This document shows, one piece after another, positions 14,301 through 21,898 of a stretch of 24,577 nt of DNA. The notes below the pieces were generated by a model. It was given only the letters and a program-made list of their open reading frames with translations, made no database searches and had not been told where the DNA came from. Position numbers and translations under genes: made by a program. Positions within the stretch are counted from its first letter, which is position 1. Each line of letters begins with the position of its first letter. This DNA comes from a virus. Where the stretch lies: positions 1 through 24,577 of IMG/VR virus record IMGVR_UViG_3300020203_000097. One strand, 5' to 3'.

Positions 14301-14588
14301 ATGACAAAAGCAAAAACACCCACCAACAAAAAACAAGAATCTGCACCGATTACCGAAAGTGGCTATATCGTCAATTTGGAATCGTGGCGCATGAAGGATT
14401 TTCGCAAGTTTACGCAAGTCGCTAAAGATGGCGATCTTGATGGTATGATTGAGATGGTAGACGCGGTTACAACTTTCCCTGATGGTGTTGATTCAGTGGA
14501 TGAGATGGAACTTGAGCAATGGGGGGAACTGGTAGAATTGGTCAATGACAGATTGATTGCTAAGTTTCGCACTAAAAAAGCAGACTAG
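14301..14588 (+). CDS. Tail assembly chaperone, short form (gpG-like)
   Basis: This 95-residue protein has a basic start (TKAKTPTNKKQ), then YIVNLESWRMKDFRKFTQVAKDGDLDGMIEMVDAVTT and an acidic helix (SVDEMELEQWGELVELVNDRLIAKF). Sequence layout, position before the tape measure and the overlapping second frame match the lambda gpG/gpGT pair, which coats the tape measure during tail assembly. The frame ends in ACT AAA AAA GCA GAC TAG. The A6G tract at 14574-14580 just before the stop is the likely slippage site into the following frame. TAAGG precedes the ATG. Confidence 0.8.
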   Translation: MTKAKTPTNKKQESAPITESGYIVNLESWRMKDFRKFTQVAKDGDLDGMIEMVDAVTTFPDGVDSVDEMELEQWGELVELVNDRLIAKFRTKKAD

Positions 14589-14790
14589 CCAATCAATTTT
14601 TATCGCCATTGCCTACAACAGAACAAGCCACGTTAGCGAAGAACTTTCGTGGCTTATTCAGGAACTGCAACTGGCAGAAAAGTACGGATGGACGTTGGAT
14701 TACATCCGTGCTATGGATTTAGATGACTTGCTGATGACAATCGGCTATCTGGACGGTATGAATACCGCTCAAAGTAACCACAAAAAGTAA
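14581..14790 (+). CDS. Tail assembly chaperone, frameshift extension (gpT-like)
   Basis: The second chaperone frame runs from about 14581 to a TAA at 14788-14790 and reads QTSQSIFIAIAYNRTSHVSEELSWLIQELQLAEKYGWTL-DYIRAMDLDDLLMTIGYLDGM. It has no good start: only a TTG at 14557 without a Shine-Dalgarno. Relative to the short form it is in the +1 (equivalently -2) frame, so a +1 or -2 slip on A6G would make a fusion of about 165 residues. The usual lambda arrangement is -1; the -1 frame here is also open to about 14720 but gives an unstructured Trp/Arg-rich sequence. The extension is not an independent gene. Confidence 0.7.
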   Translation, partial: QTSQSIFIAIAYNRTSHVSEELSWLIQELQLAEKYGWTLDYIRAMDLDDLLMTIGYLDGMNTAQSNHKK

Positions 14791-14799
14791 GGCGTTAAT

Positions 14800-17673
14800 G
14801 TGGAAACAGCAAAGTTAACCGTACTATTTACAGCCGATACCAGTGACTTTGAGCGTGGCGCTGATCGGATAGACAGAGAACTAAAGCGTACTGAGAAGGG
14901 TTCTGATAATCTCTTCGATAAAATGAGTTCTGGCTTTAGCAGTATCGGCGCAAATATCGCAAGTCTATCCGTGCCACTTAACGGACTCTTCGCGGTTGCC
15001 ATTAACGCCGCGGTTGGTTTTAATGAGCAAATGGTCAATATACAATCGGTAATGGGCTACACCACCGAAGAGACAGATGCAATGGGTAGGTCAATATTAG
15101 ACCTATCCACAACATCTAAATTTGGCGCTACGGAAATAGCTTCGGCAATGTATGATGTTGTTGGTGGTGTGGCTGATGCAACCCAGCATTTTGATATTTT
15201 GAGTGAGTCCGTTGCATTGGCAGAGGCGAATAACGCCGATTTAACCACCAGTGGCAAGGCGCTTGTTTCCACTTTGAACGCCTACGCGTCACAAGGCGTT
15301 AAAGTGACCAGAATCTCGGACGTGATGACGCAAGTGATTAAGCAAGGGGTAGGCACGCTTGATGAGCTATCCGCTTCATTTGCCAAAACCGCGGGGTTAG
15401 CTTCACCATTGGGGATTAGTATCGAAGAATTGGGCTTGATGTATGCGGATATGTCCACGCGTGGCTTGACTTTCGCACAAGCGGGTACGCAAATAGAAGC
15501 GCTATTGGGATCGTTGCTAAATCCCACTGCGAAAGTAACCGCGGCGTTTGCCACAATGGGATTAACTCAAGAACAAGCAATGGCGCAAATTGCCGATACA
15601 GGACTCATTGCATTCATTCATGATATGACAGCCGCGGGGGTAGACCTTACCACTGTCTTCACGAACAGAGAAGCGTTAATGGGTGCGCTTGCTTTAGCGG
15701 GTATGGATAGTGATGCGCTAAGAGAGTTTGCAATTAACGCATGGGGTGCAACGGAAGCTACCCGCTTTTTCGCTAGACAGGCTACTCAGTTCAAAATAGA
15801 TACCCTGATGGGCGATTTGAACGATTTGGCGATTGTGATTGGTGATGCGCTTCTACCAGAAATAGATAAATTTTTGGATAAGTTATCCCCACTAGTCCAG
15901 AAAGTAACTCAATGGGCAAGTGAAAACCCTGAACTAATTAGACAGGCTTTTCAACTTAGCTTAGGGTTATCGGCAATGGCTTTAAGCATGACAGTGTTAG
16001 CCGTCTCTTCGGCAATAATCGCAACCGCGTTTAGAACACTGGCTACTGGTGGTGCATTGCTCAATATGGCGTTTATATTGCTGAAAACATCAACAACCGC
16101 TATCGGTGTAAGCATGGGTGTGTTAGCCTTACCACTTGTGGCACTCATTGGCGCGGGTTTGGCATTGGCGCACGTTATTGGTGGTAATGAAGGCATTGTA
16201 GGGACATTCAATAAAGCCATAACCGCGGCTAGGCAATTGGTAGAATTGGGCATTATGTTCGTCAAGCAAGCGTTTGAGGATTTTGTCGCTTCACCATTGT
16301 TCGCCACGCTTAGAGGGTTGTTTGAGAGTGCGTTAACCATTGGCGCGGGTGTGTTAGAAGGCATTATCGGTTTTTTCGGTAGTGTCATAACTGAGATTAC
16401 GAATTTCACATCTTCACCACTGTTCGCCACGATTGTAAGCACGTTTGAGGGTGCGTTCAAAATCGGCGAAACTGTCTTACAAGGGGTGGTAGACTTTTTC
16501 GGCAATGTCATAACTGCAATCGTGGGATTTACAGAATCTGAAACATTTGCCACGATACTCAGTGTGTTTGAATCGGCTTTTAACTTAGGCGTAACCGTGT
16601 TAACACTGGTAACGGATTTTTTCGCAAGTGTCATAACCGCGATTGTTGACTTTACGCAATCGGAAACATTCGCTACAATTATCGGCGCATTTGAAACTGC
16701 GTTTGCTTTTGGTGTAAGCATTGTAGAAGGCGTTGTGGCGTTCTTTGGGCTTGTGGTTGCTGAAATTCAAAAGTTCATAGATTCACCATTGTTCACTGCA
16801 ATTAGTGACACTTTCGAGAACGCATTTGGCTTAGTCGGTGACATTATTAAGATGTTTATCGGCACAATTGAAACTATCGTCAACACGATAAGGGACGTTA
16901 TAAGTAGTCCAGTGTTTCAAGAAATTCTAGCTAAGTTTGTGGAAATATTTGAGGTAGGCATAACCGCGATTGTTAACGGCTTAACTACCGTGATAACGGG
17001 TGTGATTGCAATCATACAAGCCGTTGTTGATAGTCCAGTGTTTCAACTGTTGAAAGATATATTTGAAACTACCTTAAACGCAATTGGCGAATTCCTGACA
17101 GCGTTTTTTCTGGTAATTGACACTATTATCACGAAAATCCGTGAGGTTGTTGACTCTGATGTTTTCAAGACTCTTGAGAACATATTCAAGACCACATTTG
17201 GCGCAATCCAAACATTTGTAGAAGGCGTTATCGGCATTATAACTGGACTCATAAATGGGATAGGCGATGGTATAAAGGCGGTTGGGGATGAAATAAACCG
17301 ACTGAGGGGAATAAAACCGATAGACCTTTCGATTAACACGGGTCCCGCCCCTGCAATGCACACGGTAGACGTATTATCGAACTTTATAACGGGGCATCCA
17401 GCCAACGCAACACCGCCACCAGCACCGCCACCGCGCACAGGGCGTGGACGTGCTACGGGTGGTCGTGTGCTGGCAGGACATTCATACATGGTAGGCGAAA
17501 TGGGACGGGAACGCTTTACACCTGATGTAGGCGGTATGATAACCCCTAATCGGAAAATAGATGGTGGTGGTAAGGGTATAAACATCAGTGGCACGGTAAA
17601 CATCTATGGCGTACAGGATATAAACTCACTGCATGACCAATTGGTTGTCATTGCCCAACAGAGAGGGTTTTGA
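14800..17673 (+). CDS. Tail tape-measure protein
   Basis: This 957-residue protein starts with GTG at 14800, TAAGG 7 nt upstream; the ATG at 14798 is out of frame. It sets tail length and is ejected with the DNA. Residues 1-380 contain the conserved tape-measure head (VLFTADTSDFERGADRIDREL, FNEQMVNIQSVMGYTTEETDAMG, LDLSTTSKFGATEIASAMYDVVGG). A hydrophobic stretch follows at about 383-465, probably the membrane-inserting region. From about 498 to 830 there are eight repeats anchored on Ser-Pro/Glu-x-Phe with a 41-residue step. A Pro-rich linker (867-888) leads to a Gly-rich tail. No lysozyme or peptidase domain is evident. Confidence 0.93.
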   Translation: METAKLTVLFTADTSDFERGADRIDRELKRTEKGSDNLFDKMSSGFSSIGANIASLSVPLNGLFAVAINAAVGFNEQMVNIQSVMGYTTEETDAMGRSILDLSTTSKFGATEIASAMYDVVGGVADATQHFDILSESVALAEANNADLTTSGKALVSTLNAYASQGVKVTRISDVMTQVIKQGVGTLDELSASFAKTAGLASPLGISIEELGLMYADMSTRGLTFAQAGTQIEALLGSLLNPTAKVTAAFATMGLTQEQAMAQIADTGLIAFIHDMTAAGVDLTTVFTNREALMGALALAGMDSDALREFAINAWGATEATRFFARQATQFKIDTLMGDLNDLAIVIGDALLPEIDKFLDKLSPLVQKVTQWASENPELIRQAFQLSLGLSAMALSMTVLAVSSAIIATAFRTLATGGALLNMAFILLKTSTTAIGVSMGVLALPLVALIGAGLALAHVIGGNEGIVGTFNKAITAARQLVELGIMFVKQAFEDFVASPLFATLRGLFESALTIGAGVLEGIIGFFGSVITEITNFTSSPLFATIVSTFEGAFKIGETVLQGVVDFFGNVITAIVGFTESETFATILSVFESAFNLGVTVLTLVTDFFASVITAIVDFTQSETFATIIGAFETAFAFGVSIVEGVVAFFGLVVAEIQKFIDSPLFTAISDTFENAFGLVGDIIKMFIGTIETIVNTIRDVISSPVFQEILAKFVEIFEVGITAIVNGLTTVITGVIAIIQAVVDSPVFQLLKDIFETTLNAIGEFLTAFFLVIDTIITKIREVVDSDVFKTLENIFKTTFGAIQTFVEGVIGIITGLINGIGDGIKAVGDEINRLRGIKPIDLSINTGPAPAMHTVDVLSNFITGHPANATPPPAPPPRTGRGRATGGRVLAGHSYMVGEMGRERFTPDVGGMITPNRKIDGGGKGINISGTVNIYGVQDINSLHDQLVVIAQQRGF
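16291..17277 (+). repeat. Eight 123-bp (41-residue) repeats in the tape-measure gene
   Basis: The anchor Ser codon of the SPLF/SETF/SPVF motif lies at 16291, 16414, 16537, 16660, 16783, 16906, 17032 and 17155. Six of the seven steps are exactly 123 bp and one is 126 bp. The third and fourth units are closest to each other at DNA level (TCTGAAACATTTGCC and TCGGAAACATTCGCT). Confidence 0.85.
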
Positions 17674-17674
17674 T

Positions 17675-19177
17675 ATGATTAAATTCTATGTGGATTGGAA
17701 TAAAAATAGCAATTTCACGGGGACGTATGACGATATTACTGCTGATGTGGTGAACGCCGATTGGTTTTTAGGCGCACGTTCACCGTTTCAATCTGTGTGT
17801 GATGAATTGACATTGCGCTTGACGCTGAAAAACACCACTGGAAAATATAGTCCAGAAAATTCCAGTAGTGTTATAGCTGGCTTGATTAGACCATATTGCC
17901 GTGTGCGGATTGTGGATGATACCACAAGTACCGTGATGTGGAACGGCTACCTAGATTTTCCAAACATAAACTGGCAACCCGCGGGGTTGTTCACGGGTAA
18001 GGGACATATTACCTTTAGCGCAATCGGCGCTAAGGGACTCTTAGAACGCATAACGGTTGCCTTACCTGAATACGCGTCCGCTACTGGTGATGAGATTATT
18101 GAGGACGTGCTAGAATTGGCACGGGTATTTATGCTCATTGAGGGAAGCTGGCTTGTCGGTGAAGCTGGCTTTAGCGAATTAGGCGTAACCACTGTTTTAC
18201 AGACTAACGACAAGTGGCGCACGTTTGACAAGGGTTTGACCACATTCACGGATTTTGGTGGTGGTCGCGTCAATGCGTGGTCAATTATTGCGGACGTGGT
18301 ACAGACAGAACGCGGGTTTTTCTATATTGATAGAACTGGACGTTACATATTCAAAAACCGCCACAATACCTACTTGTCGGATGCTATCGGCATAGCAAAA
18401 AGCGAAACACGCACGCGTGGGATTGGCTACAAGTATGGGGATTTGATGGTAAATCTTGTAACCGTTACTGGTGTGCCTAAGCGGACACTACCATCCGAAT
18501 TATTGTGGACGTTACCCGCGCCATTGACTATTTCACCATCCAATACAATCATCATTGACGCGAAACTGCGTAGAACTACTGGTCAATTCGCAAGCGCCAC
18601 ATCAGTTACCGAAACTGTTGTCTATTCGCAAGGTGATGCGAATATCACCATTACCGCCAATGGTGGGATTGCCACGCTTGAGATTTTCAATTCGGGCAAA
18701 GTTACAGCAATTATCAGTAGTATGACTTTAGAAGGTTCACCATCTTTTGAGCAAAATCAATTGGTGGTGCAAGTGGATGACCTTGCGTCACAAGACGAAT
18801 TCGGCAAACGCGAAAAGTCTCTGTCACTGAACAATGTTTCGGAATACAGGGACGTGATGTATACCGCGCACATGGAATTGCTTAGGTTGCCACTGCGTGG
18901 ACGCGCCACAAGTATCACCATGCTACGTGAAGACAGTGGCAGTAACCACACTGAGATTGTTAGCGGACTCAAGATAGGGGATTTTGTGCAAGCAACTTTA
19001 ACCGATACCCTCTACCACACTGGACGCTATATCGTTATCGGCGAAAATCACTCATGGCAACAATCTAATGTGCATACCGCCACGTTTTTCCTAGAGCCTG
19101 TATCTCAAGTGGGTTTTGTGCTGAACGTTACTGGTCGCAACGAACTAAATGGCGCTAAAACTATTTTGATTTATTAG
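17675..19177 (+). CDS. Distal tail/baseplate hub protein (putative)
   Basis: I start this 500-residue protein at the ATG at 17675, 7 nt from GAGAGGG; the frame is open to 17633 inside the tape-measure gene but has no site there. The N-terminal block IKFYVDWNKNSNFTGTYDDITADVVNADWFLGARSPFQ and the following TLKNTTGKYSPENSSSVIAGLIRPYCRVRI are common in tail-tip proteins encoded right after the tape measure. The body is beta-rich, with a late hub-like segment (LRLPLRGRATSITMLREDSG, GDFVQATLTDTLYHTGRYIVIGENHSWQ). It probably forms the ring at the tail end to which fibres attach. No hydrolase motif is seen. Confidence 0.7.
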   Translation: MIKFYVDWNKNSNFTGTYDDITADVVNADWFLGARSPFQSVCDELTLRLTLKNTTGKYSPENSSSVIAGLIRPYCRVRIVDDTTSTVMWNGYLDFPNINWQPAGLFTGKGHITFSAIGAKGLLERITVALPEYASATGDEIIEDVLELARVFMLIEGSWLVGEAGFSELGVTTVLQTNDKWRTFDKGLTTFTDFGGGRVNAWSIIADVVQTERGFFYIDRTGRYIFKNRHNTYLSDAIGIAKSETRTRGIGYKYGDLMVNLVTVTGVPKRTLPSELLWTLPAPLTISPSNTIIIDAKLRRTTGQFASATSVTETVVYSQGDANITITANGGIATLEIFNSGKVTAIISSMTLEGSPSFEQNQLVVQVDDLASQDEFGKREKSLSLNNVSEYRDVMYTAHMELLRLPLRGRATSITMLREDSGSNHTEIVSGLKIGDFVQATLTDTLYHTGRYIVIGENHSWQQSNVHTATFFLEPVSQVGFVLNVTGRNELNGAKTILIY

Positions 19178-19194
19178 CATGAAGGGACATTCAC

Positions 19195-19836
19195 ATGCCT
19201 AGAACTACACCCGCTACACTTGTACCCGCTACCGCTATAACGGCTGATATTTGGAACGATCAGGTAGGGGATAATTTAACTCATCTTTTGGGACTAACCG
19301 CAAGCGGTACAGCATTAACCGATTTAACTGGTGGTGGTGAAATTATTAGCCTACCCCTAGTAGGTGGTGTGTCCACAATCCAAACCCGCGCCACAGCTGG
19401 ATTATTCACCACAATTGATTTGACGACTTTGAACGGGTATGCACAAGCCTATGATGTTGAAATTTCGTTTACCCTTCGGTCAAACGCCGCCGCCCTTAAC
19501 GACAACATGTCGTTGGTTTTGAACGGTGATGTGACTGCCGCCAACTACTACAACCAACGTGCAGGGTCAAATGATGGTGCAGGTCTAATCGCAGAGGGTG
19601 TTGATGCGTCAATGTCCTTCATAACCGCTAATAATGGCATTACCCATAGCTTCTCACAAGGTGATTTTGTTATATACAATTTCAAAAACGCGTCCATCAG
19701 TAAAAACATCCCCATGAAAGTAGGCGGGTTGTATTCGGCAAGCCAATCACGTTTGGATTTGGGCTTGATAACCTACCGTCCGCAAATTGCATCACAACGG
19801 TTAATTTTGCGTTGGTTACAGGCACGGGTTTTATGA
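19195..19836 (+). CDS. Minor tail protein, with a candidate -1 frameshift near its end
   Basis: This 213-residue frame has AAGGGA 7 nt before its ATG. It starts TPATLVPATAITADIWNDQVGDNLTHL, typical of tail appendage proteins, and continues as a beta-rich adhesin-like domain (LFTTIDLTTLNGYAQAYDVEISFTLRSNAAALNDNMSLVLNGD). The in-frame end (YRPQIASQRLILRWLQARVL) looks unnatural. The -1 frame is open from 19704 to a TAA at 19869-19871 and reads LDNLPSANCITTVNFALVTGTGFMTHSSIKVRFIV, a beta-rich end usual for this kind of protein. It stops exactly where the next gene starts. The heptamer T TTG GGC at 19758-19764 is in the correct phase for a -1 slip. Confidence 0.75.
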   Translation: MPRTTPATLVPATAITADIWNDQVGDNLTHLLGLTASGTALTDLTGGGEIISLPLVGGVSTIQTRATAGLFTTIDLTTLNGYAQAYDVEISFTLRSNAAALNDNMSLVLNGDVTAANYYNQRAGSNDGAGLIAEGVDASMSFITANNGITHSFSQGDFVIYNFKNASISKNIPMKVGGLYSASQSRLDLGLITYRPQIASQRLILRWLQARVL

Positions 19837-19871
19837 CACATTCTTCTATTAAAGTGAGGTTCATAGTATAA

Positions 19872-20540
19872 ATGCCATTAGGTGATGATTTGAGTGTACG
19901 CAACACAGGTGATTTAATCACAACCGCGATATACAATGAAATTATCGCGTCCGTCAATTTCGTATTGCGTGGGAATATGGTGGGTGCAATACAGGCTAAC
20001 TTTAGAACGACAAATATTGATGAGCATTGGCTACTTTGCAATGGCAACACTATCGGCGCGTCCGCAAGTGGTGCAACTGCACGTGCAAACGCTGATATGG
20101 CATTGTTGTATGGGTTATTGTGGGGTGCTACCACCAATGCAATCCTCATCATTCAGAATTCGGCGGGTACTGATACCACGCGTGGGCTTACTGCAACGGC
20201 TGATTTTAATGCCAACAAACGCTTGCCCTTACCAGATTTGCGAGGACGCACTATTATCGGCATTGACGGGACGGCTGATAGAATTGCGGACGCGTGGGCA
20301 AACGATCTTGGCGGTTTTGGCGGGTTGTCTACGCACACATTGACGGTTGCTCAAATGCCTAGCCATAGCCACGTTGGTACTTTTTCTGGTAGTATTAACT
20401 TTGCGGTTGCGGGTGGGGTAGGGGCGGCAAGTGGTAGTGGCTATAGTAACGACTCGATCGGCGCTACTGGTGGTAGTGCTTCACATCCTAATGTGCAACC
20501 GTCAATGGCGTTGTCTTATTTAATCTGTACGGGCGTATAA
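19872..20540 (+). CDS. Tail fibre protein with phage tail collar domain
   Basis: This 222-residue protein has the collar domain signature in order: WLLCNG (53-58), LPLPDLRGRTIIGID (118-132), HTLTVAQMPSHSHV (155-168) and the closing HPNVQPSMALSYLICTG (205-221). The segment between is Gly/Ser/Ala-rich (AGGVGAASGSGYSNDSIGATGG) and probably an exposed loop. It is short, so it is likely a tip or a small adhesin and not a full-length fibre. It probably contacts the host surface. The Shine-Dalgarno (GAGG, 12 nt upstream) is weak, in keeping with coupling to the previous gene. Confidence 0.87.
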   Translation: MPLGDDLSVRNTGDLITTAIYNEIIASVNFVLRGNMVGAIQANFRTTNIDEHWLLCNGNTIGASASGATARANADMALLYGLLWGATTNAILIIQNSAGTDTTRGLTATADFNANKRLPLPDLRGRTIIGIDGTADRIADAWANDLGGFGGLSTHTLTVAQMPSHSHVGTFSGSINFAVAGGVGAASGSGYSNDSIGATGGSASHPNVQPSMALSYLICTGV

Positions 20541-20555
20541 CGTAAAGGAAAAAGC

Positions 20556-21056
20556 ATGGATATAATTGCGATAGGAACACTTTTTGAGTCATTTGGTTTG
20601 CCAATCGGTATTGCTATCGCAATATTTGTGTTTTTGGTGAAGGTACAAGCGGACGCAAGTAAAAGCGATGAACGCAATGACAAAATCATAACTGGTCAAC
20701 TTGATATTAGCGTGCGCCAACTGGATATATTAGGTAAACAGACTAGCTTGATGGTAGAATTAGATGCCAAAACAAGTTCACAATTAAAATTGGCAAGCGA
20801 GGGTTTTAACCGCATGGATGAGAATCACAAGCTAACAACCCTAGAGGTTGTGGCTATAAAAACGCAGTTTGAAAAACTATTGCCAGCAATGGTAGCAATG
20901 CAGTGTACAATCACTGCCAACGATATTAACATGGGTGTTCTGAAAACGGACGTTGGCGCACTGCACGCAGAGATTACCACAATCGGCACAATCTTAACCA
21001 GTATTATCGGTATGCTGAATAATTCGGCAACCACTATAGAGGATGAAAACAAATGA
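20556..21056 (+). CDS. Membrane-anchored coiled-coil protein (holin or spanin candidate)
   Basis: This 166-residue protein has a single N-terminal membrane segment at about residues 4-28 (IAIGTLFESFGLPIGIAIAIFVFLV), followed by a polar, probably coiled-coil body (RQLDILGKQTSLMVELDAKTSSQLKL and NRMDENHKLTTLEVVAIKTQFEKLL). Position after the tail genes and 4-nt overlap with another small membrane protein suggest a role in lysis. There is no lipobox, and no endolysin is visible in the window. AAAGGA lies 8 nt before the ATG. A phage-encoded membrane tether is the alternative. Confidence 0.55.
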   Translation: MDIIAIGTLFESFGLPIGIAIAIFVFLVKVQADASKSDERNDKIITGQLDISVRQLDILGKQTSLMVELDAKTSSQLKLASEGFNRMDENHKLTTLEVVAIKTQFEKLLPAMVAMQCTITANDINMGVLKTDVGALHAEITTIGTILTSIIGMLNNSATTIEDENK

Positions 21057-21319
21057 GAAACATATATGCGTCTATCGCAATCATGATTCTGCTATTTTTT
21101 ACGCAGAATATTATCACTAGGGATGTTGCGGTAGCGCTTGCGCTCATCGTTTTCATCGCGTTTATTTTAGATTACTGGACGTTCATACCCGCGCCTATCC
21201 AGATACCCTTAAATCGGCTTGTGACGCGTTTTAAGGCTATCGTAGAAGGATTAGTGGCGAAGACAAAGACCACGCTAGACGATTTGGCATGGACTATTTT
21301 TAAGCGCTACCTGAAATAA
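21053..21319 (+). CDS. Small membrane protein (holin candidate)
   Basis: This 88-residue protein overlaps the previous gene by ATGA. It has two adjacent hydrophobic segments, at about residues 4-18 (IYASIAIMILLFFTQ) and 25-43 (VAVALALIVFIAFILDYWT), and a basic amphipathic C-terminus (NRLVTRFKAIVEGLVAKTKTTLDDLAWTIFKRYLK). Two membrane segments and a charged tail fit a class II holin. It is the last plus-strand gene and is followed by terminators. The lysis role is inferred from topology and position only. Confidence 0.55.
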   Translation: MRNIYASIAIMILLFFTQNIITRDVAVALALIVFIAFILDYWTFIPAPIQIPLNRLVTRFKAIVEGLVAKTKTTLDDLAWTIFKRYLK

Positions 21320-21325
21320 CAAAAT

Positions 21326-21345
21326 ACCCCTCTAGCGGGGTTTTT
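21326..21345 (+). terminator. Weak terminator after the structural operon
   Basis: CCCC (21327-21330), a TCTAGC loop, GGGG (21337-21340) and TTTTT, just after the stop of the last plus-strand gene. The stem is only 4-5 bp, so it is probably backed up by the stronger hairpin at 21385-21422. Confidence 0.5.
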
Positions 21346-21384
21346 AGGCTGGCTATTTTCTGTATCCGTTTGACGGGTAAAATC

Positions 21385-21425
21385 AAAAAGCAGTGTGCAT
21401 TTGTATCCGCACACTGCTTTTTTGT
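21385..21425. terminator. Strong bidirectional terminator between convergent operons
   Basis: A 14-bp perfect stem, AAAAAGCAGTGTGC (21385-21398) with GCACACTGCTTTTT (21409-21422), a 10-nt loop and T-runs on both strands. It can stop the plus-strand structural operon and the minus-strand accessory operon. Confidence 0.88.
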
Positions 21426-21431
21426 TTGTGT

Positions 21432-21491
21432 CACTTTTCGCCAATTTCGCAGACTATGCGAAAGTGAATGTTTTCCTAGACTATGCGAAAG
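21432..21491. repeat. Nested hairpin and 14-bp direct repeat
   Basis: AGACTATGCGAAAG occurs at 21451-21464 and 21478-21491. The first copy forms a hairpin, TTTCGCA (21445-21451) with TGCGAAA (21457-21463). The reverse complement CACTTTCGCATA is nearly the CACTTTCGGCATA found in the arms of the inverted repeat at 4301-4361. No gene lies in 21320-21531. Confidence 0.6.
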
Positions 21492-21497
21492 AGAGTC

Positions 21498-21521
21498 AAA
21501 CCCCTCGAATTCGAGGGGTTT
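21498..21521. terminator. 24-bp perfect palindrome at the end of the minus-strand operon
   Basis: AAACCCCTCGAA joined directly to TTCGAGGGGTTT, with no spacer, lies 10 bp after the stop of the last minus-strand gene. It may act as a hairpin terminator, but no long T-run follows on either strand, so a protein-binding site is also possible. Confidence 0.5.
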
Positions 21522-21531
21522 AGAATCATCC

Positions 21532-21897
21532 TCATGATCGGTAATTGTAGTCGTATTTGTATTCGTACTGAATTTCTTCGCCTTCACTCAGTTCATATAC
21601 GCATGGCGGTTCATCACAGTAATTGTATGTCAATTGGGGATCGCCATTGTATCTTGTTACGCGCACGTGTTCGCCACCTATATTCTCATATCTGCGACAC
21701 ACGAAAAAGCCATTACCAATTTTCGTGTAGGAAATTACGCCATTTTGTACCATAAATGTACAATCGGTAAGGTTTCCGTTATATCCCTCTTTCCAGTACG
21801 TGGGTGTTTGCGATTTATAGTCTCTTACAATTTGCGCCATTGCGATTATTGACGGGTTTTCTGAGTGTACGAATTCGTTAATTTCTTGAATGTTCAT
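21532..21897 (-). CDS. Small accessory protein, paralogue family member D
   Basis: This 121-residue protein is the last gene of the minus-strand block. It starts 1 nt after the stop of the preceding gene with GAGAG upstream. It shares a loose pattern with the three related genes at 21899, 22201 and 23075: a short N-terminal helix (MNIQEINEFV), an aromatic strand centred on Trp35 (PTYWKEGYNG), a Val-rich strand (CTFMVQNGVISYTKIG) and a late Tyr/Arg segment (RYENIGGEHVRVTRYN). It adds an acidic Tyr-rich tail (CVYELSEGEEIQYEYKYDYNYR). There are several Cys but no clear metal site. Function unknown. Confidence 0.65.
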   Translation of the reverse strand: MNIQEINEFVHSENPSIIAMAQIVRDYKSQTPTYWKEGYNGNLTDCTFMVQNGVISYTKIGNGFFVCRRYENIGGEHVRVTRYNGDPQLTYNYCDEPPCVYELSEGEEIQYEYKYDYNYRS

Positions 21898-21898
21898 G

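Noticed and set aside
14579-14720. The -1 frame after the tail chaperone A-tract
   Set aside because: It is open and could be reached by a standard -1 slip, but its product (Arg/Asn/Trp-rich) lacks the chaperone pattern clearly present in the +1 frame.
15951-16721. 256-codon minus-strand frame inside the tape-measure gene
   Set aside because: It is a repetitive Asn/Ala/Val-rich mirror of the tape-measure repeats without its own start signal.
17043-17603. 186-codon minus-strand frame at the end of the tape-measure gene
   Set aside because: It is the complement of the repeat and Pro/Gly-rich region; composition and lack of a Shine-Dalgarno mark it as a shadow.
21326-21531. CRISPR array
   Set aside because: The two 14-bp direct repeats are too short and too few, and no cas genes are present.
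21300-21587. 95-codon minus-strand frame spanning the intergenic hairpins
   Set aside because: It crosses a bidirectional terminator and palindromes and has no ribosome binding site; its SLSHSLG repeats simply reflect the DNA repeats.
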